From Drosophila persimilis (lineage: Eukaryota > Arthropoda > Insecta > Diptera > Drosophilidae): DNA of 64,000 nucleotides. The notes under the pieces are model-generated. The model worked only from the letters and a program-made list of their open reading frames with translations, ran no database searches and was not told the DNA's origin. Position numbers and translations under genes: made by a program. Shown piece after piece: positions 23,238 through 38,200 of the stretch. The number at the start of each line of letters is the position of its first letter. Positions within the stretch are counted from its first letter, which is position 1. The stretch spans positions 27,156,001 through 27,220,000 of the forward strand of contig NW_020825288.1 in the NCBI RefSeq assembly GCF_003286085.1. The letters run 5' to 3'.

Positions 23238-26200
23238 GTAAGTGTGTTCAAGGGACAAAATTTGCCGGCATTTTTAAACGCTACGGGTGTGTGCGTGAGT
23301 GTTCGTTTGGTAATGTAGGCGTTGGGCGCACACATTCAAACGATTTGCTGGTATTGGTATTGGTGGTTCTTTCGTAAATTTGCAATAAAACGTTTATCGT
23401 CTTTATTTTTTGCACTCTTTCGGTTTCTTTTGGCATTGTGGCTTCCCCACCCCATTAACTCTTATTCCGGCATTTCCGTTCCGAATCTCTGTTATGCTTT
23501 CGATTCATATTTCTCTGGTGTTCCATTTACCGCTATATTGATATTTCGCTGGCGTTTTTTCCGCCTTCGACGCTGCGGATAACTGTTAAAATTGAATCGG
23601 GCTATAAAGTTATTGTTGTGGACGCGTTTCCTGGAGTCCTCCGCCGCCTGGAAACGCCCTTAACAACTAATATTTGATATACGCCCGCCGTCAGCCATCA
23701 ATGCACCAGATAGGATGGGGGGGATCCAGCTGCAGCCGGAATTCAATATTCTTACCATTTTAAGCGACACTAGTACAGTGGTGGTTCTAGCTAAGTGCAC
23801 ACCACACACACACACACACATGTAACTGTCGGTCGGGGCAAGGCCAGAGCAGCCAGTGTGCCAGTTTCCAGTTACCCTACCCCTCCCTTCCCTTTGCTTT
23901 ACGACCATCATGCAGTGGACATCTGTCCGTCCCTCTCCTTCTATCTCTGTGTGTTTTTATACCGTTTGATATAATTTATAACACAGTAAAGGCTCTCTTG
24001 ATCGGACAGTGCTTTGGAGTACCCGAAACTACTAGAACTATTGGCTGTCCGCCCAACCGAGGTGGAAAATCACTTTCCGCGGATCTTCCTGCCGTCTGTA
24101 CGGGGAGTGCACTGGAACATTCTTCAGTGTCTGCTCCAATGGGACCTCCACTGTAATTATTTGCGATCCAAATGGCGCTGCCTTTTGTTTTTCGGAAGCA
24201 CTTCGTATAAGACGGTCTATAAGTGGCACCAGCAGCACTCCTGAGTCATGCTGGAACTATTCTTCTGCAGCTGCTTGGTTTCGCACTTGATTATTACCAC
24301 CATCATCATCATCATTATTATTATTATTGCTGCTGCTTTTCCGATGGCGGCCGATGAGTAATTGCAGGTCCTACGTGCGCTGGGTGGGGGGGTTTCTTGT
24401 ACAGTGGCGGGCTGCGATTGTGTGTCCACTGGCGCGCTCTCTCTCCCGGACTGCAGCGACGACCCCAAATCGTATAATTACCGTGCATATATCCATGTTC
24501 GGCTATGTTCGGGGCGATGGGGATACGTTTTAGCCATAATGTCGTCACGTGCCGCACTCTCTAGGTGTTGTTTCTGCCTCTACAATATATGCTATATTTA
24601 ACAAGTCACGCGATCTGAGTGCAGCGAAGTTTCAGGCTGGCGCTGGCGCTGACGCTGAGAGGCAAGTGCATTGAACTCTGGACACATTGCATGTTCGTTT
24701 GGTTTTTCTGTTTCTGTTTTCTGCTTCTCGTTGTTGGCCATAAAACTAAATGTCGATTTTGATTGCCTTAGCCTGGCCTGAATTGCTATGTGGCTATGTG
24801 GCTATGGGGATGGGTTTGGGTCTGGGTCTGGGCCTAGCCTTTTAGTACGACTCAATGGATGGATCTAATTCCACGCCGATGGATGGTAGAACCTCTGGAG
24901 AAAGCCGCGAATGCAGGCGGCGGCGGGCAGGCCGCACCCAAAATGCAGACAGACGACAAGCCCATATTAATCCGTTGCTGCTACTCGCCATAGACCGAGA
25001 GAGGGCCAGAACAGGAGAAGGAGGAGGAGTTGATGGTTGACGGTTGACGCATGCAGCCCACACGATAAGCAACCCCCCGACCGACCGACCGACGATACAC
25101 CGATACACAGAGGCCATAGTAGGACACACTATCTGTCATATGTGTCGCTCCTCCTCCTCCTCCAGATGTCAGGTCAAATGCATTCCAGGCCTGGATGCAA
25201 GGGTGGGCCGTGTCCCTGTCCTCCCCGAGTCTCCCTGGTAGATAAATTGTCTTTTTTTTGTGAGTGTGTGTTTAAATTAGGGAAGCCCTAAGAGAGTCAC
25301 GTTTCCTGGATGGATGGATGGATCTATCCGCCAGTGAGTCATACCCCAAGGCAGAGACCGACCGACCGATTGATGAATGATTAATGAGTGCATTTGGAAC
25401 GGTGTAAAAGGAGGGGAAGGGAAGCGATTTTGGGTCTTAAAAGGGATTTCAAATGAATGTATCTTCATTTTGTTAGATAATTGTTTTGACTTTATTTTAA
25501 CTTTTGTGTGCCCTTTGCGAGAATGGGGGGAGTGGGGAGTATGACTAAGGTGCCTCTCTGCTCTTTCCCCCGTCCCTCTGCAGGTATGTTTCCGGCTTAC
25601 CTTCTCGATTACTCGATTGCCTAATTGGGAACAAGAGCTCCAATACGTCAATGCCTCCCCATGGTCTGGCCTGTGGATTGGCTGTGGCCGTATAAGCAAA
25701 TCTCAAGGCTGTCTCAAAGCAAGCAAATGCAAAACGCTTCGCTGAGCAGCGAGTATTCGAGTATCTTTGGGTGTAAGCCCCGAAATCAAATGCCCCATTG
25801 AGTGACAATTTTGGTAATATTTTCACTATAATTGGACACGCAACAGATACGGCAGATACGCAGAGATACGCCGAGACACTGAGATACTCACTTTCGGTAA
25901 TTGTTAAATTGTACATTTTTTAGCAGCTCCCCGGCTCCCGGCTCTGACTCGGACTCGGACCATTTGTGTCGCCTTATAAGGCAGTCCCCTGCCTGTTTGA
26001 TTACGCGTTTCGCGCTGTGGCTGTGGCTGGGACTGGGGCTCGTTTTTGCATACTCGTACTCATACTCAGTTTTCCTCCCATTTGTAGAACAATCTTTACA
26101 CAGTTTCCCCCCCACTTGCCCCCCACTCGATCTGATCAGATCTGTGCCTCTGGCTCTGGGCTCTCGGATCTGCTGTTGCCGGCTGCATGGGCGATTACCA

Positions 26201-29200
26201 TTATGGTCTATTGCCACACGCCCACCCTCTCTCTGCTGTTGATGCTGCTGCTGCTGCTGCTGCTGCGGATTTATGGTGGAAGCCTTGGCTCTGCGACTCG
26301 GAGAGATCCCTGAACTCTGGGCGTAAATTGCTGACTCACAGCCAGAGCACGAGAGCTGATGGAAAACTGATTTTCCCTCCTGCCTCCAGCCTCCAGCCTC
26401 TTGCCTCCTCCTTCTTCTTTGTTCGCGAATCGCGCACAAGCAGCTGGCTCTCCAGCTCTCGAGCTCTCCTCCAGGCCTCCGCACAGCTCCGCAGGCGGGT
26501 TAAATGGATTGCTCCCACTGATTCAGCCATATTTTATATACACATGTATATACACATATTTGCATTGATTGGGAGAGGAGTCATGGGGGGGACAGAGGGA
26601 CGTATGGACGTAGGGACGTAGGCCTCCATTATCCATATCCATAATCATCTTACAGGCTTGACACGTTCTCCGGCTCTCTTTTCTTTGTGGGCCCGAACAG
26701 GGCGTGTCCCTCTTTGGCTCTGTTCCTTTGTGTTCTGTCTCCACATGACAATGCACTCGAAACTCGACTCGACTCGGTGCCGTGAATCACTGATGAGTGT
26801 CGCCTCCGTCGCCTCATCCTGTAGTTAGGCCAGGCCTACGATTAGCGCGCTACCTGAATTGCGAATTGCCCTTACTGCCCCTCCCCACGGCCCACGCCCC
26901 ACCTAATCCCAGACGCCGGTAGTCTGACTTTTGGACCTTGAAAACAGGCCTCAGCCCCCCAGAGCCCAGATCCCAGACGAGCACCCGCCCCCCCCATTTT
27001 GGCGGTGGTGGGTAATTTCCAAGGACAGGTCTGTCTGGATGGATTGCAGGGGTTGCTGCATTTGGAAGTGCACTGCCTGGAGCGGATCTGGAGCAGGAGC
27101 CGGAGCCGGGATTTGTTTGCGAAAGTGAAAGCCCTTCAGGGGTTTCTCTGCAGCTGCAACCACCACCAACAGAACAGAAGGACCTCCATCCGAGGGTGGA
27201 TTTTGAGCCTGCATTGCAATTCCCCGCAGAATTTTGCGCAGAAATTAAATCAATTGAGGATTTGGCATGTGCTCGTCGTGGGGGGGTTTTGTTTTCGTTT
27301 TTTGAAGGGGGAGAGGCAGATTCTGGAACTCTCTAGAGGCACTTGTCCTGGCGATGCAGCGGATCCAGCGGATCGTGTGAAGAATCAAAACTGGAGGCTA
27401 TCGTTAGGGCCTCTTCTGAGTCTCTGAATAATTTAAGCTTCTTTTGTTTGATTTATTTTACGATTGCTCTCCATTTTGGTCACTCGAATATAGAATTTAT
27501 GTATAATAACCCAGATATCTCCAGACAAAGAACACACCCAGAGATCGGAGATACATCTGGAGTCTGGGTCTGAATTAATTTACGCTTTAATTAGTGAAGC
27601 ATTCCATTCCCCCCATTCCATGATAAGTTCTTTCCGAATTGCATAGCGAAATGAAAAAAGATCTGGAAGAAACTGGAAACTGGAAATGCGATCCATCGGC
27701 CAGCGAGGAGTCAATGGCCACAATCTGGGTTACTCTCGATGCAAATTGTCTGGGTTTCGGCAACGCCCACCCCCAATCCCCCTCTGGAACAAGGTTCCCA
27801 TTGAAATGCGATAACACGCGAGTACATTCCGGGAATTGGATGACATATACCATATTTCATATCTATCTTTTCGTTTTTATTTATTTATTATAAATATTTT
27901 GCATACTCCAAAAAGTAAACATCAAAGCGGAACCTTGAAGACCTCTTCTGGGGAGACTGAATACCGTGGAAAGGTGGGGATTTTTTGCTAGAATAAATAA
28001 CTGCGAGAAAGTTTGCTCAGAATTCTGGTCTTTATCGGATTTGACAGTTTTCAGAGTGCACAAATCGGTGCTGTTCCATGTTATTAACAGCTAAAATATC
28101 ATAAATATTATTCATACGATAGTCTGTGGTTCGTGGAATGAGGCTTGGATCTGGCTGATGGCCAGCTGGAACAGCTGCATTAAGTTTAAGCCAAGTCCAT
28201 TGACTGAGACTACCTGCTCGACGATGACGCTGATGATGACAAGAGAAGTTTGCGACTTGCCCCAAAAGTTCGTTCACTCTTGACACTGAAACGGAAGGGA
28301 GATCGGATCGGAGAAGCGAAGAGGAGCGACGGAGATTCAGAGACAGACGACAACTCATCCTCTCATGTCCACCTTTGTGCTCCGTCATGTTTATCAACAG
28401 GTTCTGGTGTTCCTCCCTGGAGAATGCCTTCCTCTCCATCTCACTCACAATCGCAATCCCAATTCCCAATCCCAGGAAAGGGATCCATCCGCCCAGGGGA
28501 GGATCCGCTAAAGAAAAGGCGACTGGGTCGACGTCTCGACTGCCGTTGGAGGCTTCTGCTGACGCTGAAGCACACTTCTGTCCAGAAACAGGTTTCCTCT
28601 TCGATCCCATCCCACTCTTCGACGCTTTCTTTCGTTCCGCCCAGCTCCTCCTCTCAGTCGCTCAGGAGAATTCTGCGAGAAACCAAACCGGCTACAGCAG
28701 GTGCCCCTTACTCTCCTTCCTCCTCCCTCCAGCCTCTCTCTTCTTTAACGGAAATTAATTCCATTCCTGTAATAATTTTCCATCTGAGAATTGGTGGAAA
28801 TTGAACAACAATGCGGGCGGCATTTATGTGTTTTGAAATAGATATCCATTATCAAAGCCCCCAAGCCGAGCATTCTTAAGCCTTTGTTTGGAACCCCTAT
28901 CTCCTATAAGCGGATGAAACGAATGAAGCGGGGACTCTCCCCCTCCCTCTCTCTCTCTCTTTCTCTCTGTTTGATTTGCTATTATCGTTGTTCCGTTCTC
29001 CGTCTCGGAATGGGAATGGGAATGGTCGCAAACACACACTCAAAACGCGGATGCAAACACCACTGTGGCGGCGGCTGGCCATAAAGATAACAATATTTCT
29101 GATTTCAGATGCTGCCTAAATAAATACACACAGAATGCAGGCAGAAGGTTAAGGGTCGAATTCGAAGCGACCAGAAGAGAGATAAGGAGAGGCCAATTTC

Positions 29201-32200
29201 TTGAGAGTAGAAGATTTATCAGAGAGCGAAGTAGAACAAGAGGCACTTATAGCAGGCAAAAAATGGTTTCCAAGAATCCGAAATTATCTATAAATACAGC
29301 AATTTTCATCCTGATCGTGTATACATAGAACTTACCAGTGTTGATAGAAATAATAGTCGTAAAACGCGATTGGCTGAGCGCACCATGGCGCCATCTATTA
29401 CAGTGCTGGCGAACCGCCATGGAAAAACTATGCACTAGCGACATCTTCCGAGTCGAGTTGGCTTCACCAATTTCTGCTTGTCTGGCAACACTGTTTTGTT
29501 TGCTACTAGTTCAAAGAAACTTCGCTAGTTGGCGCCTAGGTGACTTTTGGTATTATCAAAAAGATACATTTGAATCACATGAATGTTGTTTTGGCATCTC
29601 TTTCTGGTTTATTTGGAAGAACTGATGGCCGGCCGGCTGTCGCTGCCCAGCAATTTATGTGCAATTGGGGAATATCGTTGCCAAAAAGATTGATCCATCG
29701 ATAAGCTCCAGGTGGCGTGAATTTGATTGATTGATTGATTGATGGATGAGTGTGGAAATGAGTGACTGCCCAGAGAATTGCATTTGCATTTTTGATGGCC
29801 GTTTAGCGGATAAGGAATGTCGTGTCTCTGCTGCTGGTGTCCCACTTGGAAATGGGACTCCATTTGGACTCTGGATTCGATCCCAAATGATTTGGAGTGA
29901 AAGCTATCTTCGGATGATATCCTCAAGATTGTTTTAAGACTTAAATATTGTATGGGTATATTCATTAGTATATTATGATCTAACATTAACCTTCCCCACT
30001 CTTCATCTCCATCTCCATACCCCATTTATCTTTGTTTGAGAGCCGGAGCCAGAAGTGGCATGTTGCGCCTCACAGTTCGTGCCTCTGTTGCACTGGTGGC
30101 TGCGGTTGTGTCTGTGGCATTATCTGCTAATCTGCACACTGAAATCGGCGTAAATAATTACCATCGTTTGAGCGCGCGGGCTCCGTCTTTGAGCGAGCAT
30201 TTCTTTCCACAGCGAAAATGATTCGCATCTAAAGAAACAGAAGAGGAAGAAGAAGAAGTTGCAGCAGAACGAAAGAAAATAAAAGAAACGGGAATTCCTA
30301 ATTTAATAGTAATCATAATGAATGGAATGCATTTCAGGCTGAACTCCTCTTCCAGCTCCTCTTCCCAGGCTACAGATTCTGGGCCAACCATCCGTAAAAT
30401 GGAGCAAACTTTGGGGGAGAGGGAGAAGCTTAGAGCCAGCCTCCCCTCTATATATCCTCTAGCGTTAATGTTCCGTTGGCATGCCGCAAGATTTGACGCA
30501 CAGATGAAGATCAGTCTGAAGATTGGGATTTGAGAAGGAGACGCCGACGACGACGACGTCGCTGCATGCCACACATCATCATCATCATCCATGATCTTAT
30601 GAGCAGAACGATGCGTAGTAGAGAGGCAACCGTCGCGCAAAGCATTTTATATAACATTTGATTTGGTTTCCAAGAATTTCAATTAGCTGGGAAATGGGCA
30701 ATGGATGCACACAGCAACACAGCAACACAGCGACACAGCCACAACTCATTCATCTGCTCCGCTGGGATTATCTAAGATCTGCTTTCCAGCTTAGAGGAAA
30801 GCATATATTTTCCCCACCATTCGACTAGCATTCGGCTTTGCTCTTGGCTTTGCTCTTGGATCTTGGTCTAAGCCCCAGCGACAGCTGCTGCATCGCCTTC
30901 CCCTTGGTTGCACGTACGAGTACCCCCACCCCCCCACAAACGTGAAAAGTGCTGACACACACAGTCGACACTCTGTTCGCTCCATGTTGCATGCTGCATG
31001 TGCCCCTCCCAGTTTGACGGCTTCTTAAATTGTGTTAACTCTTTGGTCGGAAATATTAGTCAGCGACGACGACAACAAATTGAGTTTCCCAGAAGAAACA
31101 GCCCAAAAACTCTCGGACATTGGCTCTGAGAAGATCAAGGAAACGATTGGGAGCCGCTTAGAGCTGCTTAGAGGCATCCCCTTGGTCGAAAGATCGATTC
31201 TTGGTTTGGTTTTTAATTAACCAAAGAGTGTAACAAATCAAATTTCAGCTTCAAGCTCTGCCTTTCACTCGATAAACAAATAATAATTCAGCTGTGCTTT
31301 TGTGCCTCTCTGCCACTCTGCCACTCGTTGCGCTCAATGGGTTTATGTGCAAACTTTTCACTTCACAGATCGGCTGAAGGGGAGAGAAACTGTGGCTGAA
31401 ACAAAAACCAAAACCAAAGCCAAATTCGAAGTCGAAGCCGAAGCCGAAACCGATCAAAGCCCAAATTGATACCCAATTTTGGCTCTCGACTTTGGGCTAA
31501 TGGCTAAGCAAACACCCAACGAGAGTCCGGACCCCGGAGTCTGAATCACGCACTGCACTTGACCATTATCGGCCGATCCAAGAGGAGGGGGTGGTGAGGA
31601 GTTGGAGTTGCATTCCACATTGAATGCACCGCAGACATGCGATCATCGGGGGAATAGTTGCCCGTCCATTGGCTCCTTCTTTCCATCCATTGTTGATACA
31701 CATTTGAATATACATCTCTGGCATATCCCCTCCTCCTTCTTGTAATCATAACTGCCTGTAATTCCCATCATTGATGGGAATCTACTAGCTGGAATCCCAT
31801 TTTGGAATTGTTTTGGGGACAGAGACATGTGTTCGATTGCAACCCACGCGAATCCATGGAATGAAATTCTATAAAGAGATGTTGCCCCGCAAAGCCATCA
31901 AAATTATCTCCTCCCCTGCCCTCCCTCTGCCCCATTTCGAACCACCAAAACAATTGTTTTAATTCCGTTTTAATTGTTTGTTTATTTGTTGATTTAATGT
32001 TGATTCCATTTAATTGAATTGAAAACTGTTCTAAAGACCTTGCCTTGCCTTCGACCTTTTTTCTCTCCCTCTCTCTTCATTTCCCACGTAATTTGGAAAA
32101 GTTTGTGCAGTTTTTCGCCGTTTGTACGCTGAAAAATGTCAAGGAAAATGCTGCACTGCACTGCAGTGCCTGTGGCATGAGGGCGTGGCTGAAGAAGGGG

Positions 32201-35200
32201 GAACGAAGTAGCAGCGGAGGAGGAGAAACTTTTGGTTTCAATCGATTACACGATAACTAACAAAGTTCTAGGCAATCGATTAGCATTCTTGCTGAAGAAA
32301 TTTGTGCCTCTCTGCGGCAGGGGAGGAAGGGGGTGAAAGGGTGGAGACCCTGTGGCATTCCCTGGTCAAGTGGTCGTCTGCTGCTCTCGAAGCCATTAAA
32401 GATGCAACTCTTTAGCTTCCTTATGGCATCTGCTGGGCTGCTGGGCAGAGATCAAGTGCCAGACACAACATTTTATTGGCCAGACACAGACTCCACATCC
32501 CCCAGCATGAGAGAATATCGCTGTGGTGTATATATAGAAGCAGACACAAGTCCTACAGTGAAGCCTCCACCAACTGCAAGACGGAGAAGTATCATTATCT
32601 TTGGCTGTGCTCCATATTGCAGAGCAAATATTTTGCAACATTTGCTTTGCCTTAAGATTGGTGTTTTTTGTATAAACAAAAGTGGACCTCACGCATTTTA
32701 GAAGACAGACAGCCAGCAGATGGGGGGAGGGGCAGGCGGTTGTTTGGGGATCACTTTTTTCAATGAAAACTTTTCCATCCAATTGTTGTTCGACACGAAA
32801 CCCGAAAGAAAGGGTAGGAAAGAGTAAGAGGGAGGGGTGGGGCGGGGTGGGGCAGTTGAAAAGTTAAAAGTCAAAAGAAATTAAAGCATTAATTTAACGC
32901 CAGCTTTGCTTCGAGATAGCAGGGGGAGAGAGCATTGTGGATGGGTTGTGGGTCTCTGGTAATTGTTACCTTACCCCCACCCAAGCCCCAGGCACACACA
33001 TGTGTGTGTGTGTGTGCGTGTGTGTGTGTTGTGGCAACAGACAATGCATTCGAGGAAGTTGCTCCGTCGCTCGCGCTTTTGTGGGGCCAATCATTAAGGC
33101 ATCATTTCAGGCATTGAACCAGCATTGAAGCTTGGGACCTGGGCCCTGCTTTTAGGCCGCTTGAGGCGGCTTACAACGGTATTAAAAGCGTGATTACATA
33201 CGCGTACGTATACGGGTGCGTGTGAGTAAGAGCGAGCGAGAGAGAGCGAAAGGGAAAGTGTTTCCCCATTACATGCCATGTTCTACTCTCAAGAGAAGAG
33301 AGCAGCCCCTCTCTGTCTCTCCCTCTCTCTCTCTATGAAAGAAAGATGGAGATTGATTAAACTGTTTTTCATGATGCATTTCCCTTGATAATTTTCCTGT
33401 CTCGATTTTCTGTTGATTTAGTTTCGTGGCCCCTGGGCCGAGGCTAATGCCTTAATCATATGATAAACCCTGTCCGTCCGAGCGAAAAAAAAAAAGAAAA
33501 AGATTAATTTCCCAGCAGCGGCAGCAGCAGGCAGTAGTCGCAGTCGCCGTCGCAGTCGTAGCAGCGGGAACGAAAGGAAAGCTAAAGTAAGTTGTTGGCC
33601 AAAACTAAATGTGGCATGGGGCATGGGGCCACCGCTCACCTTTCTGACCGAAAGTAGCATTTTGATGGTTTTGATGTGCTTCTGCTGCTCCTCTTTCCCC
33701 CTCCGTTCCCCTCCGTTTTGTCCGCCGTTTGCCTCTGCACGTTTTCCTAATTACTCCATTTAATCTCCGCTTTAAAGACTGCTTTTCTGCTGGTCAGTCA
33801 ATGGCCTGCCTGCCTGCCTGTCAGCCGCAGAGAAAACTTAAAAACTGAATATTCATATGGGGAGCACTCTGGTACTGGTACTCCACTCGCACTCTATAAT
33901 TTTCGCTTCTGAGTGATTTCATAGACCGTTAAATAGCAACAAAAATATATTATGGTATATGGGTTAATCTTCTCCGCTGAGAGAGAGGGAGAGAGAAAGG
34001 CTTGCTAGCATCCAAATGCAATCTCCTGCTTTGTGGTGCGTCCTCTCTTGAAAATAAACGATCGAGCTTTAGTGCGTCTGTGTGCGTGGACAGCAGGCAA
34101 AACGGACCAATACTCGTGTGCGAGAGCGGCAGCGCAGCGGCAGAACACTCTCCCAAGCACAGTGTCGGGCCCTGGCTTGCTCTCTCATTCCCTTCGTTTC
34201 GATTTCAAAGCCCGCCTCCTCACTTGTCCGCCTCTCATTCCATCGCCTGCTTAATCTCTGATTCTTTCGTGTGCTTAAAGCTCTATCCCTCCTCTGCCTC
34301 TTGTCTGCTAGCGATCAATGCACGCGTAATAAAAGTGAGTGTAATGCTTATAATTAACCAAAGTTTCTTCTCATATGGCAAATATGGCAATGGAAAATGC
34401 ATTTCCGAATGTCACAAATATTATAGTTTCCATATGTTAAGCACGTACGATACGGGAGGGAGGGAGACTGCCGTTAGTTGGATTGGTAATTATGCAGAGG
34501 GCTGTGGCACAAGACAGTCGGCAGCAGGCAGTAGACAGCCCCGGAAATTTCACTTTATGCAGTGAAATTATTTATTGACTTAAATATTCGCAGTATGTAC
34601 AATATTTGCTGTTGCACGGTGCATCGTTGGGGGAGGGATGGAGGGGACAGAGTATGTATTGAAGTATTGGCTCGAAGAGTAAGTGTCAATGCGCCTGGTT
34701 AACAATCACATTATATTCGTAGGGTTTGCTGCCGCGGTGTCACTTCAATTGTCAGATGCCGCTGCCCACGTACATGCCCACTCCAGTGTGTGTGTATGTG
34801 TGTGTTGCATGATGTTTTAACTAGTCAACGGCCACATGCCATAAGGAGCAGCAGCAGCAGCAGACGCTTTCGATGAGATTAGACACACACACCATACGCT
34901 GCCAATACACTCGAAAGGCAGAGGCAGAGACAGACGCAGAGGATGGACATAGGAGAGGAGAGTGTAGAGGGCATGTTCCAATGCACTCTACTACACTCGA
35001 ACCCGAATGAGAGGCGACACTGGCGACAGCCGATGGTGGAAGAAATCACTTTTCTAGTCGATACTTTGCACGATAGAGCACTACGTGGCCCAAGATATGG
35101 GTGGTGGAAAGGAGTAGGAGTACTAGGTCTTCCCGCCTATTTTTACCCGCATGGAGTGGGCTTGTGTCTGCCACGTTGCAAGTGCATTACGCCTAGGCTT

Positions 35201-38200
35201 TTACGACTACTGCCAATACTGGTGCTGACAGAAGAGCGGGACATTGGGGACAGGGGTGGGGATTGGAGGAGCAAGTGGCATGGCTGGCTGCCGGTGTCAG
35301 GTTGCAGACGGTGCGGTGCGGTGCGATGCATCCACTAGGCCAGTCAACTCTTCCTCTGGTTTTCCCTACCAAAAAGCTAAAAATAACCTCCATTACCCCG
35401 TCGGCCGTCGGTCGTCGGACGGTTCTGGCTTCCTGTTCTGCTGTTCAGCTGTTCAGCTGTGTGGAAGAGAGATCTGTGCCAAATGTTGTGTTCTGTTCCA
35501 AGAAAAGAGGCAAACGAAGTATGCAAATATATTTTGCATTTGGTTTCTGCTGCTTGCAACGGACCGGCCTCATTAGTGGCAAGACATTTGGAATTAGAGT
35601 TTGCTGCTGGCCGCAAACCCCCTCGGCCTCTGCCCCTGTACCTCGATCCTCGCTGATGATGAAAGTGATTTACGTCCGGCAAACAGAGCAGCATCTTGAG
35701 TGCTGCTGCTGCTACATGAAGTAGAGGTGTGTTGGGGACGAGCGGAGGAGGAAAACAATTGCATAGGAACCCTGAAGTGCACTAGACCTGAACTATTTTT
35801 TGCTGCTGCTGCTTGAGTTTTTCTCCGCATTCGGTTTTGCCAGTGGAAAAGCTGAACTGAAGCATATCTGCGCATATTTTTGCACACACAGTAGTACTCG
35901 TAAAACCAGGCGAAATTTTAATCCCGCAGGTGTTCTTGGAGCGTAAGCTTGAGAGATTCTTCTTTTTAGGTGACCTACCACACGGCAGTGTGGTGAAGTG
36001 AGGAGTGTGGTGAAGAGAGGGCAGTGCGCACCAGAGAGTTGGAGAGAGAGGCAACTCCACTTGAATCAGCTGTAGTTTGTTTTTGTTTTGATGAGCCACG
36101 CCACATGCTCGTAGCTTGCTGGGTGAGACAGCTCCAAAGAGCGCTCACACTCCCCACAGTTCGTATATGCCACTGCCTCCACCTTCGGCTTGATATACTC
36201 TGCGCTCGGAGCTGGTGCTCCCTCTCTTTCTGTGGCTTGTGCGCTCTCTCGGAGCGAGAGTTGGGTTCGTGCGGCCGCCTGGTCGTTGTTTTTGGATCGA
36301 TAAAACTTCTCGCTGCCGCTGCTGCGCGGCCTCTGCTGCGGGCTCTGCTGCGCCTCTGCTGCCGTGGTATAAAATGCTTTTCACTTTTCCGAATGCACTT
36401 TAAATCGCAACCTAAGACCGACCCGTTCACATCAGCAGCAGAAATCGCCGTGAATAACGAAAGCCGAATACCGAGCACCGAGCACCGAACACATTTGCAG
36501 TTCCGCATATCCTTCGAACCGAAAATTTGTTGTTCCCGTGACGCGCCGTGTGTGTGTTTCCACAGTTGGAGCTTACTTTGTTAGTGAAGAAAAGTGTGCC
36601 CCTGGAGCAGGGATGGGGGTCTGGGGACTAGGGGGAAAAATGTTGCAAAAATTCTGCTGAGTCCTGCTGCTGCTGAATCATCTTATCTAACTTCCGATTC
36701 CTCATCCGCTCTCTCTGTCTCTCTCATTCGTTCGTCCGGTCCTGCCTCACGCTCTTTTCGTGTGCTGCTGCGTCTGTGCACAGACTCCTTGCACATTCCT
36801 CCATTCCTACGTGATACGGGATTTTATTGATTTTACGCACTGGCACAGGCCCAGCCACTGGCAGCATCCCCATGAGTCATCGCTGCAACATTTTCCCCCC
36901 TCTCTCCCGCCTCCGCCCGGCATCTCTCTAACCTCCCGTTCCTCCTCGGTTCGTTTAGATCTTTTGTGGTGCACAAAAATAGGGCAGCTGTAAGCGTAGC
37001 TCTTCTTGGAAAAAAAAAACAGAACAAACTTTCGACTTCTCTGTCCACCCACCGCCCCACCTACCATCCGCATTCAATCAGCAATGGCCGCTTATGCTGC
37101 ATTCAAACACGTCGAGCTTTACAACGTGGGCAAAGCCAAGAAAAGGTAAGAGAGAGCTTTCGGATGGTGCCTGCCGAAATACCGTTATCCTATGTTTGCC
37201 CCGTACATATTGTTTGCCCAGATTGCAGAAGTCTTCAATCATCTCATCATTGTTTGAACTGCATCTAGCGTTCCACCACACACACACACACACACATCTG
37301 TATGAATATGCATGTATCTGTGTGTGTATCTGTGTGTGCTGGTGCCTCTGAGATTAATTTAGCGTGCATTCACCTCTCACTAAGTAACTAACCAGCAAAA
37401 AACAATAACAACAACACCACGTACGTGTTGGCTGGCTGGCTGACTGGCTGGCTGGCTGGCGTATGTGTAATCCGTGAAGAGAACCACTTTTGCAAGCGGC
37501 GCCTACTTCCCACCACCCAAGTACCCAACCACCCAGCCACTGGGCCCCCAAAGTGCCCAAGTGCCGAACCGACCAGCTGCTGGCACTCTTTGGATGTCTC
37601 ATTGATTTTCCTCCTCTACTTGCCACTTGCCACCTGCCAACAAGCCCCCACGGCTGCTCCTACTTCTTGCCCACTGCACCCCAAACCAAAGTCAAAGGGG
37701 CCGCGGCATTCTTTTGGGGCAGGGTATAACAGGGAGTAGGGCTGCCCCCCACTCGAAAGAAAGCGCACAAAGAAAGCTCTTTCCTTGTTATGTGGTGCCA
37801 CAGAAGTTGCACAAAGGAAAATGCAAATTAAGGAGGAGGACAGAACCCTAAAGGATCTCTTGCTTAGAACTTGTACTTGATTTACTTTCAGAATTAACCA
37901 AAAAAGATATGTTTCAAAGGGTATCCCATGCTTCGACTCGCACTCGCACCTTTTGAGAGCGCACCTTTCTTTTTTGTGAGTCCGACCGAAGTTTTTCCTT
38001 TGTTTCAAGCTTGCAATTCTTTGACCAAGCCCCTTCCCGTGGCACCACCCATCCACCCGTCACCTCACTGGCGGAATGACTGGGAGAGGAGGTGTGCCTG
38101 TGCCCCCCGTGTTGGGTTGTGCCGGTACAAGGTGTATAAGGAGGATGGCCATTGCCTTGCCTTTCGACTGGCAAGGCAACAAAAATCGTTACCAAAATGC

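Larger units (their letters stand above)
23238..37083 (+). other. Jupiter first intron, distal part
   Basis: About 14 kb without a supportable gene. It holds CA/GT runs (23800-23820, 33000-33030), CTC/CCT and GAGA stretches, ATT/ATC trinucleotides (24300-24330) and a GATT tandem (29707-29745). Open frames are low-complexity or start/stop by chance. A TATA-like GTATAAAA at 36367-36374 may belong to the proximal Jupiter promoter. Confidence 0.6.

Noticed and set aside
29336-29493. Possible small element bounded by CAGTGTTG and CAACACTG
   Set aside because: Only 8 bp of inverted ends match, flanking 8-mers (GAACTTAC and TTTTGTTT) differ, and internal sequence does not match the hAT copies.
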